From an uncultured Faecalibacterium sp. (GTDB lineage: Bacteria > Bacillota > Clostridia > Oscillospirales > Ruminococcaceae), in NCBI GenBank assembly GCA_934540955.1, contig CAKTCY010000011.1, positions 1-42,774 of the forward strand: DNA of 42,774 nucleotides, read 5' to 3'. Positions 1 to 9,485 of the stretch are shown here, piece by piece. The notes beneath the pieces are model-generated. The model saw nothing but the letters and a program-made list of their open reading frames with translations. It had not been told where the DNA came from and did not search any database. The translations under genes and the position numbers were made by a program. The number at the start of each line of letters is the position of its first letter. The stretch's first letter is position 1.

Positions 1-399
1 GTCGTAAAAGGTACCGTCAGCATCGGCAGTCCGAAATCCAAAGACAGTATCCGGGATATTCCGGTGCCGCTGAATGTTCGCCCGTGTGCCATCAAGCTGC
101 GGGATACCACCGACCAGTTCATCTGGGAAAGCCCCAAGACCGGCTTGCCCTGCAATCCCACCCATTTCCGGGATGTATTCCGCAAATCTCTGGAAGAAGC
201 GGGCGATGTCCGCTTGCTCACGCCGCACAGCTGCCGCCACACCTATGTGTCGCAGATGCAGGCGTTGGGCGTGGATATCCAGACCATCCAGAGCATCGTA
301 GGCCATGCCGACACCGAGATGACTGAGCATTATCTCCATGTTCAGGAATCCATTCGGCAGAGTGCGATCCAGTTGTTCAGCGAGGCGTTTTCGGCCTGA
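1..399 (+). CDS. Tyrosine recombinase/integrase, C-terminal part (5' end outside window)
   Basis: The frame is open from base 1, so the start lies off the left edge; an internal GTG at 64 is not the true start. The visible 132 residues are the catalytic end of a phage-type integrase. An H-x-x-R pair is seen in TPHSCRHTY, then GHAD (third catalytic histidine), then the nucleophile tyrosine in TEHYLHV about 20 residues before the stop. This enzyme family cuts and rejoins DNA through a 3'-phosphotyrosine link to insert or excise mobile elements. The gene ends about 135 bp from the 3' end of a tRNA-Pro gene, a classic integration target, so it probably belongs to an element lying to the left. Which element (phage, ICE or island) cannot be told from this window. 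Confidence 0.9.
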   Translation, partial: VVKGTVSIGSPKSKDSIRDIPVPLNVRPCAIKLRDTTDQFIWESPKTGLPCNPTHFRDVFRKSLEEAGDVRLLTPHSCRHTYVSQMQALGVDIQTIQSIVGHADTEMTEHYLHVQESIRQSAIQLFSEAFSA

Positions 400-444
400 A
401 AATTGGACGGAACGGCACTAATTAGACCAGATAAAATCGTTGGC

Positions 445-468
445 ATTGTGGTCAAAATTGTGGTCAAA
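445..468. repeat. Two tandem copies of a 12-bp repeat, probable integrase arm site
   Basis: ATTGTGGTCAAA occurs twice back to back (445-456 and 457-468), directly downstream of the integrase gene and before the tRNA. Short direct repeats beside an attachment core are typical arm-type binding sites for tyrosine recombinases; the role here is inferred from position. Confidence 0.55.
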
Positions 469-492
469 ACCAAATGAGGTCAGCCCACAAAC

Positions 493-532
493 AAAAAAAT
501 CCAACGATTTCTAACGTGAAATCGTTGGATTT
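493..532 (-). terminator. Intrinsic terminator of tRNA-Pro
   Basis: A perfect 15-bp inverted repeat (497-511 with 518-532, 6-nt loop) is followed on the minus strand by a run of seven T (complement of 493-499). It begins 1-2 bases past the tRNA CCA end. Part of the arm, AAATCGTTGG, is also present at 435-444, so the sequence may additionally be part of an attachment site. Confidence 0.8.
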
Positions 533-533
533 A

Positions 534-611
534 TGGTCCGAGTGGCGAGAATCGAACTCACGGCCTCTTGAACCCCATTCAAGCGCGCTACCAAAACTGC
601 GCTACACCCGG
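534..611 (-). tRNA. tRNA-Pro (anticodon GGG)
   Basis: Read on the minus strand, the acceptor stem CCGGGTG pairs with CACTCGG (one G-U). The anticodon stem CTTGA/TCAAG encloses loop ATGGGGT, giving anticodon GGG, which reads CCC/CCU. The T-arm contains GTTCGATTC, and the discriminator A is followed by an encoded CCA. It has its own consensus promoter upstream and an intrinsic terminator directly downstream. Its 3' end faces the integrase gene. Confidence 0.93.
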
Positions 612-654
612 ATATCGACCGCCGCTTCCCTACCGAAGCGTGGCAACAAGAAAT

Positions 655-683
655 ATTATACTCAGGCAAGGCCGTTTTGTCAA
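655..683 (-). promoter_or_regulatory. Promoter of tRNA-Pro
   Basis: On the minus strand TTGACA (683-678), a 17-bp spacer and TATAAT (660-655) form a perfect sigma-A consensus. The expected start lies about 35-40 nt before the mature tRNA. Confidence 0.88.
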
Positions 684-767
684 CAGATTTTTGGATTATT
701 TTTGGCTTTTTCTGAGAAAAGTCTGATTTTTACACGGATACGCGCTTTTTCGTTTTTGCTGTTTTTG

Positions 768-3635
768 TCACTGTTTTTCTGCTTCTGCGGCGCGCTGCGC
801 GCGGTCACGCTCCAGCAGCGGGCGCAGGTACTGGCCGGTAAAGCTGCCGGGCACGGCGGCCACCTGCTCCGGGGTTCCCTCGGCCACGATCTCGCCACCG
901 GCGCTGCCGCCCTCCGGGCCAAGGTCGATGATATGGTCGGCACACTTGATGAGATCCAGATTATGCTCGATGACGATGACCGTATTGCCCACGTCCACCA
1001 GCTTTTGCAGCACCTCGATCAGGCGGTGCACATCTGCGATGTGCAGGCCGGTGGTGGGCTCGTCCAGAATATATACCGTTTTGCCAGTGCCGCGGCGGGC
1101 AAGCTCGTTGGCCAGCTTCACACGCTGCGCCTCGCCGCCGGACAGGGTGGTGGCGCTCTGCCCCAGGGTGACATAGCCAAGCCCCACATCCAGCAGCGTT
1201 TGCAGCTTGCGGGCGATCTTGGGCTGGTTGGCAAAGAACACCACCGCTTCCTCCACGGTCATGTTCAGCACATCCGCAATGGTCTTTTCCTTATACTTTA
1301 CCTCCAGCGTTTCGCGGTTGTAGCGTGCGCCCTTGCACACCTCGCAGGGCACATAGACGTCCGGCAAAAAGTGCATTTCGATCTGCAGAATGCCGTTGCC
1401 CTCGCAGGCTTCGCAGCGGCCACCCTTGACGTTGAAGCTGAACCGTCCCGGGCCGTAGCCGCGCATCTTGGCGTCCTGCGTCTGGGAGAACACGGTGCGG
1501 ATATCGTTGAACACACCGGTGTAAGTGGCGGGGTTGGAGCGCGGGGTGCGGCCGATGGGCTGCTGGTCGATGCCGATGACCTTATCCACGAACTCCAGCC
1601 CCTCTACCCCATCGCACTTGCCGGCGCGGGAGCGGGCACCGTTCAGCTCGCTGGCCAGTGTTTTATATAGGATCTCGTTGATGAGGCTGGACTTGCCCGA
1701 GCCGGAAATGCCGGTGACGCAGATGAACTCCCCCAGCGGGAAGCTGACGTCGATGTTGCGCAGGTTATTTTCCCGTGCGCCCTTTACGGTCAGGCAGTGG
1801 CCGTTGCCGGTGCGGCGGGTCTGGGGCACTGCAATGCGCTTGCGGCCGGAGAGGTAATCGCCGGTAATGCTGCGCTTGGCCTTGCAGATATCCTTTACGC
1901 TGCCTGCGGCTACGATCTCGCCGCCGTGCACACCAGCACCGGGACCCACGTCCACGATATAATCCGCGCTGCGCATGGTGTCCTCGTCGTGCTCGACCAC
2001 GATGACCGTGTTTCCCAGATCCCGCAGGTTTTTCAGGGTGGCAATAAGCTTATCGTTGTCCCGCTGATGCAGACCAATGGAGGGCTCGTCCAGCACATAG
2101 AGCACGCCGGACAGGGCGCTGCCAATCTGGGTTGTCAGGCGGATACGCTGGCTCTCGCCGCCGGACAGTGTGCCCGCCGCCCGGGCCAGCGTGAGGTAAT
2201 CCAGACCCACGCTCTGCAAAAATTGCAGGCGGTTCTTGATTTCCTTCATGATCTGGCCGCCGATCTGCTGCTGTTTTTCGGTGAGGTTCGGCTCGTTTTG
2301 CTTGATAAATTCCAGCTCGTCCCGAATGGACATCTCGCAGAACTGGCTGATGTTCTTGTCCCCGATGGTCACGGCAAGTACCACCGGCTTCAGGCGCTGA
2401 CCGTGGCAGTCCGGGCACTCCACGCCGGACATAAAGCTGCCGATCTCTTCCTTCATCCACTCGCTGCTCGTCTCGCGGAAGCGGCGCTCCAGATTTTCCA
2501 CGATGCCCTCAAAGGTGTTGTAGTACACCCCGCTGCCGAACTCGTTGGTGCGGTGCATCTCGAGCTTTTCGCCGTTGGTGCCGTAGAGCAGGGCGTTCAC
2601 CGCCTCGGTGCTCATCTCCTTAATGGGCGTATCCAGCGTAAAGCCGTATTTTTTTCCAAGACCAAGGTAGTACATCTCGCTCACTGAGCCTTCGGCGTAG
2701 TACCAGCCGCTAGCCTTGATAGCCCCCTCGCGGATGGAAAGGCTGCGGTTGGGTAGGATGCGATCCTCGTCCACCCGCATAAAGGTGCCAAGGCCGGTGC
2801 ATTTTTCACAGGCACCCAGCGGGTTATTGAAGGAGAAGAGCCGGGGCGAGAGGTCGCTGATGGAGATACCGTGCTCCGGGCAGGCAAAGTTCTGGCTGAA
2901 GGTCATGCACTCGCCGCCGATGACGTCCACCTCGGCTACGCCGCCGGTAAGCGCCAGCGCCGTTTCCAGCGAATCCGCCAGACGGCTGCGGATGCCCTTG
3001 CGCAGGGCAAGGCGGTCCACCACGATCTCCACCGTATGCTTGATGTTCTTTTCCAGACTGATTTCCTCGTCCAGATCATACAGGTTGCCGTCGATTTTCA
3101 CGCGGGCGTAACCGGCGCGGCGGGCGGCGTCCAGCTCCTTCTGCTGGGTGCCCTTGCGCTGACGCACCACCGGGGCTAAGATCTGGAACTTGGTGCCCTC
3201 CTCCAGCTTGAGGACGGCGTCCACCATCTCGTCCACGGTCTGCTGGCTGATGACCCGCCCGCACACTGGGCAGTGCGGCACGCCGATGCGGGCGTACAGC
3301 AGACGCAGATAATCGTAGATTTCAGTCACGGTGCCCACGGTGGAGCGGGGGTTGTGGCTGGTGGTCTTCTGGTCGATGGAAATGGCCGGTGAAAGGCCGG
3401 TGATCTCGTCCACGTCCGGCTTATCCATCCGCCCCAGAAACATTCGGGCATAGCTGGAAAGGCTTTCCACATAGCGGCGCTGACCGTCGGCATAGATGGT
3501 ATCAAACGCCAGACTGGACTTGCCCGAGCCGGAAAGGCCGGTCATGACGATCAGCTTTTCCCGCGGGAGGGTCAGGTTGATATTTTTCAGGTTGTGCTCG
3601 CGGGCACCCTTGATGATGATCTTATCGTTTGCCAA
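768..3635 (-). CDS. uvrA: UvrABC excinuclease subunit A
   Basis: Damage-recognition ATPase of nucleotide excision repair; a UvrA dimer loads UvrB at lesions in the cytoplasm. The protein is 955 residues, the usual family length. Two ABC modules are visible: Walker [10 protein letters not shown] near residue 33 and GISGSGKSS near 650, with signatures [11 protein letters not shown] and [11 protein letters not shown]. Zinc-finger cysteine pairs include CPVCG, CEKC, CPDC, CEAC and CEVC. The reading frame extends upstream to 3767, but the family start matches TTG at 3635 (reads as [15 protein letters not shown]), preceded by GGGAG at 8 nt. That start lies inside the end of uvrB (14-bp overlap), so the two are translationally coupled. 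No clear terminator is seen after the stop. Confidence 0.96.
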   Translation of the reverse strand: MANDKIIIKGAREHNLKNINLTLPREKLIVMTGLSGSGKSSLAFDTIYADGQRRYVESLSSYARMFLGRMDKPDVDEITGLSPAISIDQKTTSHNPRSTVGTVTEIYDYLRLLYARIGVPHCPVCGRVISQQTVDEMVDAVLKLEEGTKFQILAPVVRQRKGTQQKELDAARRAGYARVKIDGNLYDLDEEISLEKNIKHTVEIVVDRLALRKGIRSRLADSLETALALTGGVAEVDVIGGECMTFSQNFACPEHGISISDLSPRLFSFNNPLGACEKCTGLGTFMRVDEDRILPNRSLSIREGAIKASGWYYAEGSVSEMYYLGLGKKYGFTLDTPIKEMSTEAVNALLYGTNGEKLEMHRTNEFGSGVYYNTFEGIVENLERRFRETSSEWMKEEIGSFMSGVECPDCHGQRLKPVVLAVTIGDKNISQFCEMSIRDELEFIKQNEPNLTEKQQQIGGQIMKEIKNRLQFLQSVGLDYLTLARAAGTLSGGESQRIRLTTQIGSALSGVLYVLDEPSIGLHQRDNDKLIATLKNLRDLGNTVIVVEHDEDTMRSADYIVDVGPGAGVHGGEIVAAGSVKDICKAKRSITGDYLSGRKRIAVPQTRRTGNGHCLTVKGARENNLRNIDVSFPLGEFICVTGISGSGKSSLINEILYKTLASELNGARSRAGKCDGVEGLEFVDKVIGIDQQPIGRTPRSNPATYTGVFNDIRTVFSQTQDAKMRGYGPGRFSFNVKGGRCEACEGNGILQIEMHFLPDVYVPCEVCKGARYNRETLEVKYKEKTIADVLNMTVEEAVVFFANQPKIARKLQTLLDVGLGYVTLGQSATTLSGGEAQRVKLANELARRGTGKTVYILDEPTTGLHIADVHRLIEVLQKLVDVGNTVIVIEHNLDLIKCADHIIDLGPEGGSAGGEIVAEGTPEQVAAVPGSFTGQYLRPLLERDRAQRAAEAEKQ

Positions 3636-5679
3636 GGTATTTTCTCCCTTTTCGTTGTGTCTGTGCATGGTTCTGTTTGCGCTCGGTCTCGGCAGCGGAG
3701 TCCACGGTGGGGTTCTCGCCCCGGCGCAGACGGTCGATCTGATCCCGCAGGAAGGCTGCGTGCTCAAATTCCAGCAGCTTCGCGGCCTCCTTCATCTCCC
3801 GGGTCAGGCGCTCGATGGCAGCTTCCCGCTCCATTTTGCCCATGCGGCGGGTGTTGCGCTTGGCGTTTTCGGCCTTATCGCTGATCTCGATGCTGTCCGC
3901 AATGGCCTTGACGATGGTCTTGGGCACGATGCCGTGCTCCTCGTTATAGGCCATCTGGATGGCGCGGCGGCGCTCGGTCTCGGTGATGGCGCGCTCCATG
4001 CTGTCGGTCACCACATCGGCGTACATGATGACCATGCCCTCCGCATTGCGGGCGGCGCGGCCGATGGTCTGGATCAGGCTGGTCTCGCTGCGCAGAAAGC
4101 CCTCCTTGTCGGCATCCAGAATGGCCACAAGGCTCACCTCCGGCAGATCCAGACCCTCGCGCAGCAGGTTGATGCCCACCACCACGTCGATGCTGCCCAA
4201 GCGCAGATCCTTGATGATCTCCATGCGCTCGAAGGTATCCACCTCGTGGTGCATATACTTGACCTTGATCCCCTGCTCGGTAAGGTAATCGGTGAGATCC
4301 TCGGCCATCTTTTTGGTCAGGGTGGTCACCAGCACCCGCTCCTGCCGCTGGATGCGGGCGTTGATCTCGCCCAGAAGATCCACCACCTGCCCTTCCACCG
4401 GACGCACCGAGATGACCGGGTCCAACAGACCCGTGGGACGGATGACCTGCTGCGCCACCTGTGAGCTGTTCCGGCGCTCGTACTCGCCGGGGGTGGCGGA
4501 AACAAAGATCATCTGGTTGAGCTTGGACTCCACCTCCTCAAATTTCAGGGGGCGGTTATCGAAGGCAGACGGCAGACGGAAACCGTATTCCACCAGCGTT
4601 TTCTTGCGGGCATAGTCGCCGCCGTACATAGCGCGCACCTGCGGCAGGGTGACGTGGCTCTCGTCCACGAAGAGCAGAAAATCCTCCGGGAAATAATCCA
4701 GCAGAGTGGTGGGCATACTGCCCGGCGCACGGCCGGACAGCACAGCTGAGTAGTTTTCGATGCCCTTGCAGATGCCCACCTCGTTCAGCATCTCGATGTC
4801 GTAGTTGGTGCGCTGGGCGATGCGCTGGGCTTCGATCAGTTTGCCCTCGGCGGTGAACCGCTTGACCTGAGCGTCGCACTCGGCGCGGATCTTTTCCAGC
4901 GCAGCGGCCTTTTTTTCGGCGCTGACGATATAGTGGCTGGCCGGGAAGATGGCAACGTGCTTGACCACGTTCTGCTTGGAGCCGGTCAGGGGGTTGAACT
5001 CGGTAATGCGGTCGATCTCGTCCCCGAAGAACTCCACCCGGATGGCAAGCTCGCTCATATAGGCCAGATAGATATCCACCGTGTCGCCGTGCACCCGGAA
5101 CTTATTGCGCACAAAATTCACGTCGTTGCGCTCGTATTGCAGGGTGACCAGCCTTTTACACAGCTCGTCCCGCTCCATCTGCATCCCGGGGCGCAGGCTG
5201 ATGACCATGCTTCGGTAGTCGATGGGGTCACCCAGCGAGTAGATGCAGGACACCGATGCCACAATAATGACGTCCCGCCGCTCGGAAAGCGCCGCCGTAG
5301 CCGAGTGGCGCAGGCGGTCGATCTCGTCGTTGATGGCGCTGTCCTTTTCAATATAGGTATCGGTGCTGGGAATGTAGGCCTCCGGCTGGTAGTAGTCGTA
5401 GTAGCTGACGAAGTACTCCACCGCATTGTTGGGGAAAAACGAGCGGAACTCGGTACACAGCTGCGCCGCCAGCGTTTTGTTGTGCGCCAGCACCAGCGTG
5501 GGGCGGTTGCACTGGGCAATGACGTTGGCCATGGTAAAGGTTTTGCCGCTGCCGGTCACGCCCAGCAGGGTCTGGCAGCGGTCGCCCCGCTGCACCCCCT
5601 CCACCAGCTGCGCGATCGCCTGAGGCTGGTCACCGGTGGGGGCATAGTTCGACACCAGTTCAAATTTTTCCTCTGCCAT
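3622..5679 (-). CDS. uvrB: UvrABC excinuclease subunit B
   Basis: Helicase-like subunit that verifies damage and directs UvrC incision. It is 685 residues. Walker A GVTGSGKT lies at residues 40-47. The beta-hairpin region rich in tyrosine ([12 protein letters not shown]) follows near residue 90, the DESH box lies mid-protein, and helicase motifs IGRAARN and LREGLDLPE come later. A C-terminal UVR motif ([22 protein letters not shown]) is followed by a basic tail of about 35 residues. An upstream in-frame ATG exists at 5727, but ATG 5679 has GGGAG at the right distance and matches the family start. It is the first gene of the uvrB-uvrA operon and has a consensus promoter at 5733-5761. No SOS (LexA) palindrome was seen by eye in the promoter. 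Confidence 0.96.
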   Translation of the reverse strand: MAEEKFELVSNYAPTGDQPQAIAQLVEGVQRGDRCQTLLGVTGSGKTFTMANVIAQCNRPTLVLAHNKTLAAQLCTEFRSFFPNNAVEYFVSYYDYYQPEAYIPSTDTYIEKDSAINDEIDRLRHSATAALSERRDVIIVASVSCIYSLGDPIDYRSMVISLRPGMQMERDELCKRLVTLQYERNDVNFVRNKFRVHGDTVDIYLAYMSELAIRVEFFGDEIDRITEFNPLTGSKQNVVKHVAIFPASHYIVSAEKKAAALEKIRAECDAQVKRFTAEGKLIEAQRIAQRTNYDIEMLNEVGICKGIENYSAVLSGRAPGSMPTTLLDYFPEDFLLFVDESHVTLPQVRAMYGGDYARKKTLVEYGFRLPSAFDNRPLKFEEVESKLNQMIFVSATPGEYERRNSSQVAQQVIRPTGLLDPVISVRPVEGQVVDLLGEINARIQRQERVLVTTLTKKMAEDLTDYLTEQGIKVKYMHHEVDTFERMEIIKDLRLGSIDVVVGINLLREGLDLPEVSLVAILDADKEGFLRSETSLIQTIGRAARNAEGMVIMYADVVTDSMERAITETERRRAIQMAYNEEHGIVPKTIVKAIADSIEISDKAENAKRNTRRMGKMEREAAIERLTREMKEAAKLLEFEHAAFLRDQIDRLRRGENPTVDSAAETERKQNHAQTQRKGRKYLGKR

Positions 5680-5732
5680 CGTTTCTCTCCCTTCCGCGCA
5701 TATAACCACAATCCGTTGTTGTTTCAAGTTGT

Positions 5733-5761
5733 ATTATAGCACGCATATCTTATAATGTAAA
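5733..5761 (-). promoter_or_regulatory. Promoter of the uvrB-uvrA operon
   Basis: Minus strand TTTACA (5761-5756), 17-bp spacer, TATAAT (5738-5733), about 55 bp before the uvrB start. Confidence 0.8.
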
Positions 5762-5773
5762 CAGTTTTTTGTT

Positions 5774-6493
5774 TTACGGCCAGAAAAGTGTCCCAGTCTT
5801 GAAATCGTAGATGGGCAGGCGGTTGGCATCCCGCATGGAAAAATACTCGGTGTCGGTCAGGATAAAGTGATCCAGCAGGTGCACATTCACCAGTCCCAGC
5901 GCCCGGGCAATGCTGCCGGTAGCGTCCATGTCCTCCAGCGAGGGCAGCGCCACCCCGTTGGGGTGGTTGTGGCAGAGCACCACGGCATCCGTACCGCCCT
6001 TGATGGCGGCAGCCACCACGTTCTTGATATCCAGACTGACCCGGTCGGAGGTACCCTCCCGCAGCCAGACGGCGGCGCGCACCCGCTTGCGGCTGTCCAG
6101 ACTGACCAGCATGGCGCGCTCGTAGTCCGACCACGCAAACTTTGCCATCAGATAGCTGCCCATCTGCTCGGTGGTCTTGATGCAGCGGGTGGTGCTGGTG
6201 CGGCTGCGGCCATAGTACCGGCTGATCTGGGGCAACAGATGCAGCATCCGGGCGGTAGAGGGGCCTACGCCCTCTACGGTGCACAGCTCTTCCTCGCTGG
6301 CTTCCAGCACCGCTGCAAAATCTCCAAACCGGTCGATCAGATCGTGGGCGATGCCGTTGGTATCCTTCTGGGCGTTGGTCATGTAAAGCACATATTCCAG
6401 CGCCTCGTGCTCGGCCAGACTGTCCAGCCCGTAGCTCTGCACCCGCTCCCGCATCCGCTGGCGATGTCCCTTGTGCCGTTTATTCTCTGCCAT
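5774..6493 (-). CDS. radC: RadC family JAMM-domain protein
   Basis: A 239-residue member of the RadC (UPF0758) family. The N-terminal part has a helix-hairpin-helix (VEGVGPSTARML, about 73-85). The C-terminal JAB1/MPN metalloprotease-like domain carries a complete JAMM motif, H175-x-H177 followed after ten residues by D188 (CHNHPNG, then SLEDMD). Despite its name, a repair role for RadC is not established; the JAMM residues suggest a zinc hydrolase. The ORF extends far upstream to 6919, but ATG 6493 has AGGAG and fits the family start. It stands as its own unit, divergent from the pseudouridine synthase gene. Confidence 0.9.
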   Translation of the reverse strand: MAENKRHKGHRQRMRERVQSYGLDSLAEHEALEYVLYMTNAQKDTNGIAHDLIDRFGDFAAVLEASEEELCTVEGVGPSTARMLHLLPQISRYYGRSRTSTTRCIKTTEQMGSYLMAKFAWSDYERAMLVSLDSRKRVRAAVWLREGTSDRVSLDIKNVVAAAIKGGTDAVVLCHNHPNGVALPSLEDMDATGSIARALGLVNVHLLDHFILTDTEYFSMRDANRLPIYDFKTGTLFWP

Positions 6494-6524
6494 GGCGGTA
6501 CTCCTTTTTCTATGTTCTTTCCTT

Positions 6525-6553
6525 ATAGTACCCATTTTGCGGCGCAAACACAA
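6525..6553 (-). promoter_or_regulatory. Promoter of radC
   Basis: Minus strand TTGTGT (6553-6548), 17-bp spacer, TACTAT (6530-6525), 32 bp before the start codon. Confidence 0.6.
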
Positions 6554-6595
6554 GCGTTCTGCAAAAATAACCCGGATTTTGCGCCGGAATGCGCG

Positions 6596-6624
6596 TTGAC
6601 TTCCCGCCCCGCCTGTATTACTAT
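6596..6624 (+). promoter_or_regulatory. Promoter of the pseudouridine synthase gene
   Basis: TTGACT, 17-bp spacer, TACTAT, 38 bp before ATG 6663; back to back with the radC promoter. Confidence 0.65.
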
Positions 6625-6662
6625 AAAAGCATGATTCTGACAAAAACGATGAGGATAGCTTT

Positions 6663-7652
6663 ATGAAACAATTTACTGCCACCGCCAACGATGACGGCGT
6701 GCGTCTTTCGCGCTTTGTGCAGAGCGTGACCCGCGATTTTCCCACCAGCCTGCTGTACAAGAGCTTCCGCAACAAGCGGGTAAAGGTGAACGGCAAAAAG
6801 GCTGCGCCGGAGTACCGTTTGCAGGTGGGGGATCTGATCGAGCTGTACATCAACGACGAGTTTTTCCCGCCGGAAGGCGCAAAGCCGGTGCAGAAGGCCG
6901 CCCCCAAAAAGCAGCCCAATCAGCCCAAGGTGACCGTCATCTACGAGGACGAGAACCTTGCGGTGCTGTACAAGCCCACCCACCTGCTGTGCCACAGTGA
7001 CCGCACCGGTGACGCCAATCTGGTGGATGCCTTTACCCAGTACCTGACCCAAAAGGGTGAATACGACCCCCACGGTGAAAACCGCTTCAAGCCCGGCATC
7101 TGCAACCGGCTGGACCGCGGCACCGAGGGTCTGGTGATCGCCGCCAAAAACTACGCCGCCCTGCGGGACATGAACGAAATCATCCGCACCGACCTGCTGA
7201 AGAAGGAGTACTACACCATCACGGTGGGCATTCCGCAGTCCGGACGGTTCACCGCATGGTGGGAGCACGACGAGAAGAACAACAAGGTCAGCATCCACGC
7301 CCATCAGTCGCAGGACGAGCGCCGCAAGCAGATCATCACAGATGTGGACGTGCTGCGCACCGCCGGGCCCTTTGCCCTGTGCAAGATCGGCCTTGTCACC
7401 GGCCGCACCCATCAGATCCGCGCGCATCTGGCCTATCTGGGCAAGCCGGTGCTGGGCGATATCAAATACGGCAACCGCAAAATGAACGAGCGTACCGGCA
7501 CCAAGACGCAGGCGCTGTGCGCTGTGCGCATCAGCTTTCTGGACGTACCGGAGGAAAACACCCTGCACTACCTCTCCGGCAAGGTCATCAAGCTGAAGGA
7601 CCCGCAGATCCTGCAGCAGTTCGATGCGCTGGATAAAAATAAAGAAGCATAA
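6663..7652 (+). CDS. RluA-family pseudouridine synthase
   Basis: Isomerises specific uridines of RNA, most likely 23S rRNA, to pseudouridine. The 329-residue protein has an N-terminal S4-like RNA-binding segment (about residues 12-65, ending in LQVGDLIELYI). The catalytic domain carries the signature NRLDRGTEGLV with catalytic Asp at 151; the usual leading His is Asn here. It also has the late family motif GRTHQIRAHLAYLGKPVLGD. The start ATG has GAGGA upstream. Within RluA/RluC/RluD-like enzymes the exact target uridine cannot be assigned from sequence. It is monocistronic, with a strong hairpin just after the stop. Confidence 0.9.
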   Translation: MKQFTATANDDGVRLSRFVQSVTRDFPTSLLYKSFRNKRVKVNGKKAAPEYRLQVGDLIELYINDEFFPPEGAKPVQKAAPKKQPNQPKVTVIYEDENLAVLYKPTHLLCHSDRTGDANLVDAFTQYLTQKGEYDPHGENRFKPGICNRLDRGTEGLVIAAKNYAALRDMNEIIRTDLLKKEYYTITVGIPQSGRFTAWWEHDEKNNKVSIHAHQSQDERRKQIITDVDVLRTAGPFALCKIGLVTGRTHQIRAHLAYLGKPVLGDIKYGNRKMNERTGTKTQALCAVRISFLDVPEENTLHYLSGKVIKLKDPQILQQFDALDKNKEA

Positions 7653-7658
7653 TAAAGC

Positions 7659-7698
7659 AGAACGCTCCGGCCCTTACGCAGAAGGGTCGGAGCGTTCT
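7659..7698. terminator. Shared hairpin terminator between convergent genes
   Basis: A 17-bp inverted repeat (7659-7675 with 7682-7698, one G-U) begins 7 bp after the pseudouridine synthase stop and faces the convergent lipoprotein gene. The T-tract is weak on both strands, so it probably serves both directions. Confidence 0.65.
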
Positions 7699-7727
7699 GT
7701 GCTTAAAAGAAGAAAGAAAAAAGAAAC

Positions 7728-9332
7728 TTATACGGCTGCTGTTGTTTCAGCCTGGGAGGTGGCGTTGTTCTGGGCGGGCATTTGCGGCGGGTTACCGGAG
7801 GGCGTGCCCGTGGGCTTTTCCGGCGGGGTGCCGCCCTGCTGCCCATCAGGGGCCTGCCCGCCGGGAGCGTTGCCGTTCATGGCGGGCGGGGTCTGCCCGT
7901 TTGCGCCGTCCGGCGGGGTCATGCCATTTTGTCCGCCGCCCATGCCGCTGAAGCTTGCGCTGGATTTTCCGGTCTGGGCGATGGCAGTGGCAAGGGTGGT
8001 GCTGCCAGCAGTGAGCGTATAGTCACTGTCGGCGGTAACGTCCTGTGCGCAGTAGAACATATAGTTTGCATCGCACAGGGCAGTGCCGCTGTATACGGTA
8101 TTGCCGCTGGCATCAACCATAGTAAAGGCGCTGTCCTTGGTCAGGCGCACGGTGCTGTCTGCGCCCATGCCGCCGCCATAGGTCACATAGCCCTGCGAAG
8201 CGTCAATGGTATAGCCCATACCCGCACTGCCGCCTGCTGCCAGCACCGTGCCGCCAGTGATGGTAATGGTACCGTCTGCATCCAGCGGCTGGTTATCGGC
8301 GGCGTTGGCCGTCCACACGGTAATACTGCCGCCGGAAATGGTCATGCTGCCGTTGGAATCAAAGCCGTCGCCCCCAGAGGTATAGGCATTGATGGTGCCG
8401 CCGGAAATGTTCATGCTGAAATCGTAGTTTGTCAGATCACCGTTGGCAGCGTTCAGGCAATCGTCCGTAGCGGTGATGTCGATGGTACCGGAGAACACGT
8501 TCAGGGTTGCCCCCTCCAGACCCTCGTTGCAGGTGGAGATGGTAATAACAGGCCCGGCGGTATCCTCTGCGCCGATATTCAAGGTATAGTCGCTGTGCAG
8601 TGCGTCATCCCCGGCGGAGATATTCAACGTGCCGCTCTCCACATTCAGGGTCTGCTCGGCGTTGACGGCATCGTTCACCGGGGCGTCGATGTTCAAGGTC
8701 AGCTCCCGGATGGTCAGGCTGGCTTCCCTGCCCTCGTTTTCCGTGCCGGACTTGATGCCGTTTTTCCCGGCGGCGGAGATGTTCAGCGTACCGCTGCCGC
8801 ACAGTACCACCTGTGCGCCATCCTTACACTTGAGCACGGCGCTCTCGGCGTCTGCACTGGCGTTTTCACTGTCCTTATTATTGGCGGCGGTGTCGGCAAG
8901 GGTATTCTGGGTGCCGCTCTGCACCGCGATGGTCACCCCGGTGGACTTGCCGCACACGATGGGTGCGGTGGTGGTGCTGGTCAGCTCCAGTCCGTTCAGT
9001 ATCAGCGTCACATCTTCTGTGCCCGCCTTTACGGTGATGCTGCCGTCTGCACAGCTGCCGGACACTACATAGGTGCCCGCGGCGCTGATGGTCAGGGCTG
9101 TTCCCTCGATGGTGTAGCCGTTATAGTCCCCCTCGGCAGCGGAGATGCCGCTGTCTGCAAAGGTAAATGCGGTAGCGCCTTCCAGCGAGAACTCGCTCTC
9201 TGTTGCAGAAAGGACAGTGCCTGCGGCAGAGGACGCGGTGAGGGTGGAGACGGCACTGTTACTACAGCCCGCCAGCGTGACCACCAGCGCGCCCGCTACC
9301 AGAAGAGCAAGCGGTCGGTTTGCGTATTTCAT
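7728..9332 (-). CDS. Carbohydrate-binding (Cthe_2159-like) lipoprotein
   Basis: A secreted lipoprotein of 534 residues. A signal peptide with lipobox LAGC puts the lipidated cysteine at 23. The body, about residues 60-420, is built of repeating beta-strand units rich in G, T, N and D (ISGGTINAYTSGGDGFDSNG and similar). This suits the right-handed beta-helix of the Cthe_2159 carbohydrate-binding family, whose founding member binds polygalacturonic acid. The last 70 residues are a low-complexity P/G/Q/N-rich tail that may cross the cell wall. ATG 9332 has AAGGAGG. It is divergent from the VTC/DUF4956/TCS1 genes, with which this family is often clustered, and shares a symmetric promoter-operator region with them. 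The ligand is unknown. Confidence 0.8.
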   Translation of the reverse strand: MKYANRPLALLVAGALVVTLAGCSNSAVSTLTASSAAGTVLSATESEFSLEGATAFTFADSGISAAEGDYNGYTIEGTALTISAAGTYVVSGSCADGSITVKAGTEDVTLILNGLELTSTTTAPIVCGKSTGVTIAVQSGTQNTLADTAANNKDSENASADAESAVLKCKDGAQVVLCGSGTLNISAAGKNGIKSGTENEGREASLTIRELTLNIDAPVNDAVNAEQTLNVESGTLNISAGDDALHSDYTLNIGAEDTAGPVITISTCNEGLEGATLNVFSGTIDITATDDCLNAANGDLTNYDFSMNISGGTINAYTSGGDGFDSNGSMTISGGSITVWTANAADNQPLDADGTITITGGTVLAAGGSAGMGYTIDASQGYVTYGGGMGADSTVRLTKDSAFTMVDASGNTVYSGTALCDANYMFYCAQDVTADSDYTLTAGSTTLATAIAQTGKSSASFSGMGGGQNGMTPPDGANGQTPPAMNGNAPGGQAPDGQQGGTPPEKPTGTPSGNPPQMPAQNNATSQAETTAAV

Positions 9333-9380
9333 ATTGGAAAAACCTCCTTGCGGTCAATGGTTTGCTTTGAGGATGGCCAC

Positions 9381-9462
9381 AGTATACCCGGCGAACCTAA
9401 AACAAACCTAAAGAAAACCCGCAAAATTCCTTTAGGTTGCTTTTAGGTTGGGGCGGTATGCT
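9381..9462. promoter_or_regulatory. Symmetric divergent promoters with four TTTAGGTT boxes
   Basis: On the minus strand TTTAGGTT lies at 9412-9405 and 9401-9394, then 7 bp, then TATACT (9386-9381), driving the lipoprotein gene. On the plus strand TTTAGGTT lies at 9431-9438 and 9442-9449, then 7 bp, then TATGCT (9457-9462), driving the VTC operon. Both pairs have 11-bp phasing and the same spacing to the -10, and neither promoter has a good -35. This matches PhoB-type activator sites. The OmpR-family regulator encoded at 10951-11625 is the obvious candidate (inference). Confidence 0.75.
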
Positions 9463-9485
9463 GTTTGCACAGGAGGTGACAGGCA

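Noticed and set aside
474..1670. 398-residue plus-strand frame across tRNA-Pro and the end of uvrA
   Set aside because: It runs through a tRNA and antisense to conserved uvrA sequence, has no family features, and reflects GC-driven shadow frames.
1797..2687. 296-residue plus-strand frame inside uvrA
   Set aside because: It lies wholly antisense to conserved uvrA ATPase sequence.
5680..5773. SOS (LexA) box before uvrB
   Set aside because: No GAAC-N4-GTTC type palindrome is present in the promoter region.
7782..9446. 554-residue plus-strand frame opposite the carbohydrate-binding lipoprotein
   Set aside because: Glycine/alanine/histidine-rich shadow with no recognisable domain; the minus-strand gene has a signal peptide, lipobox and ribosome site.
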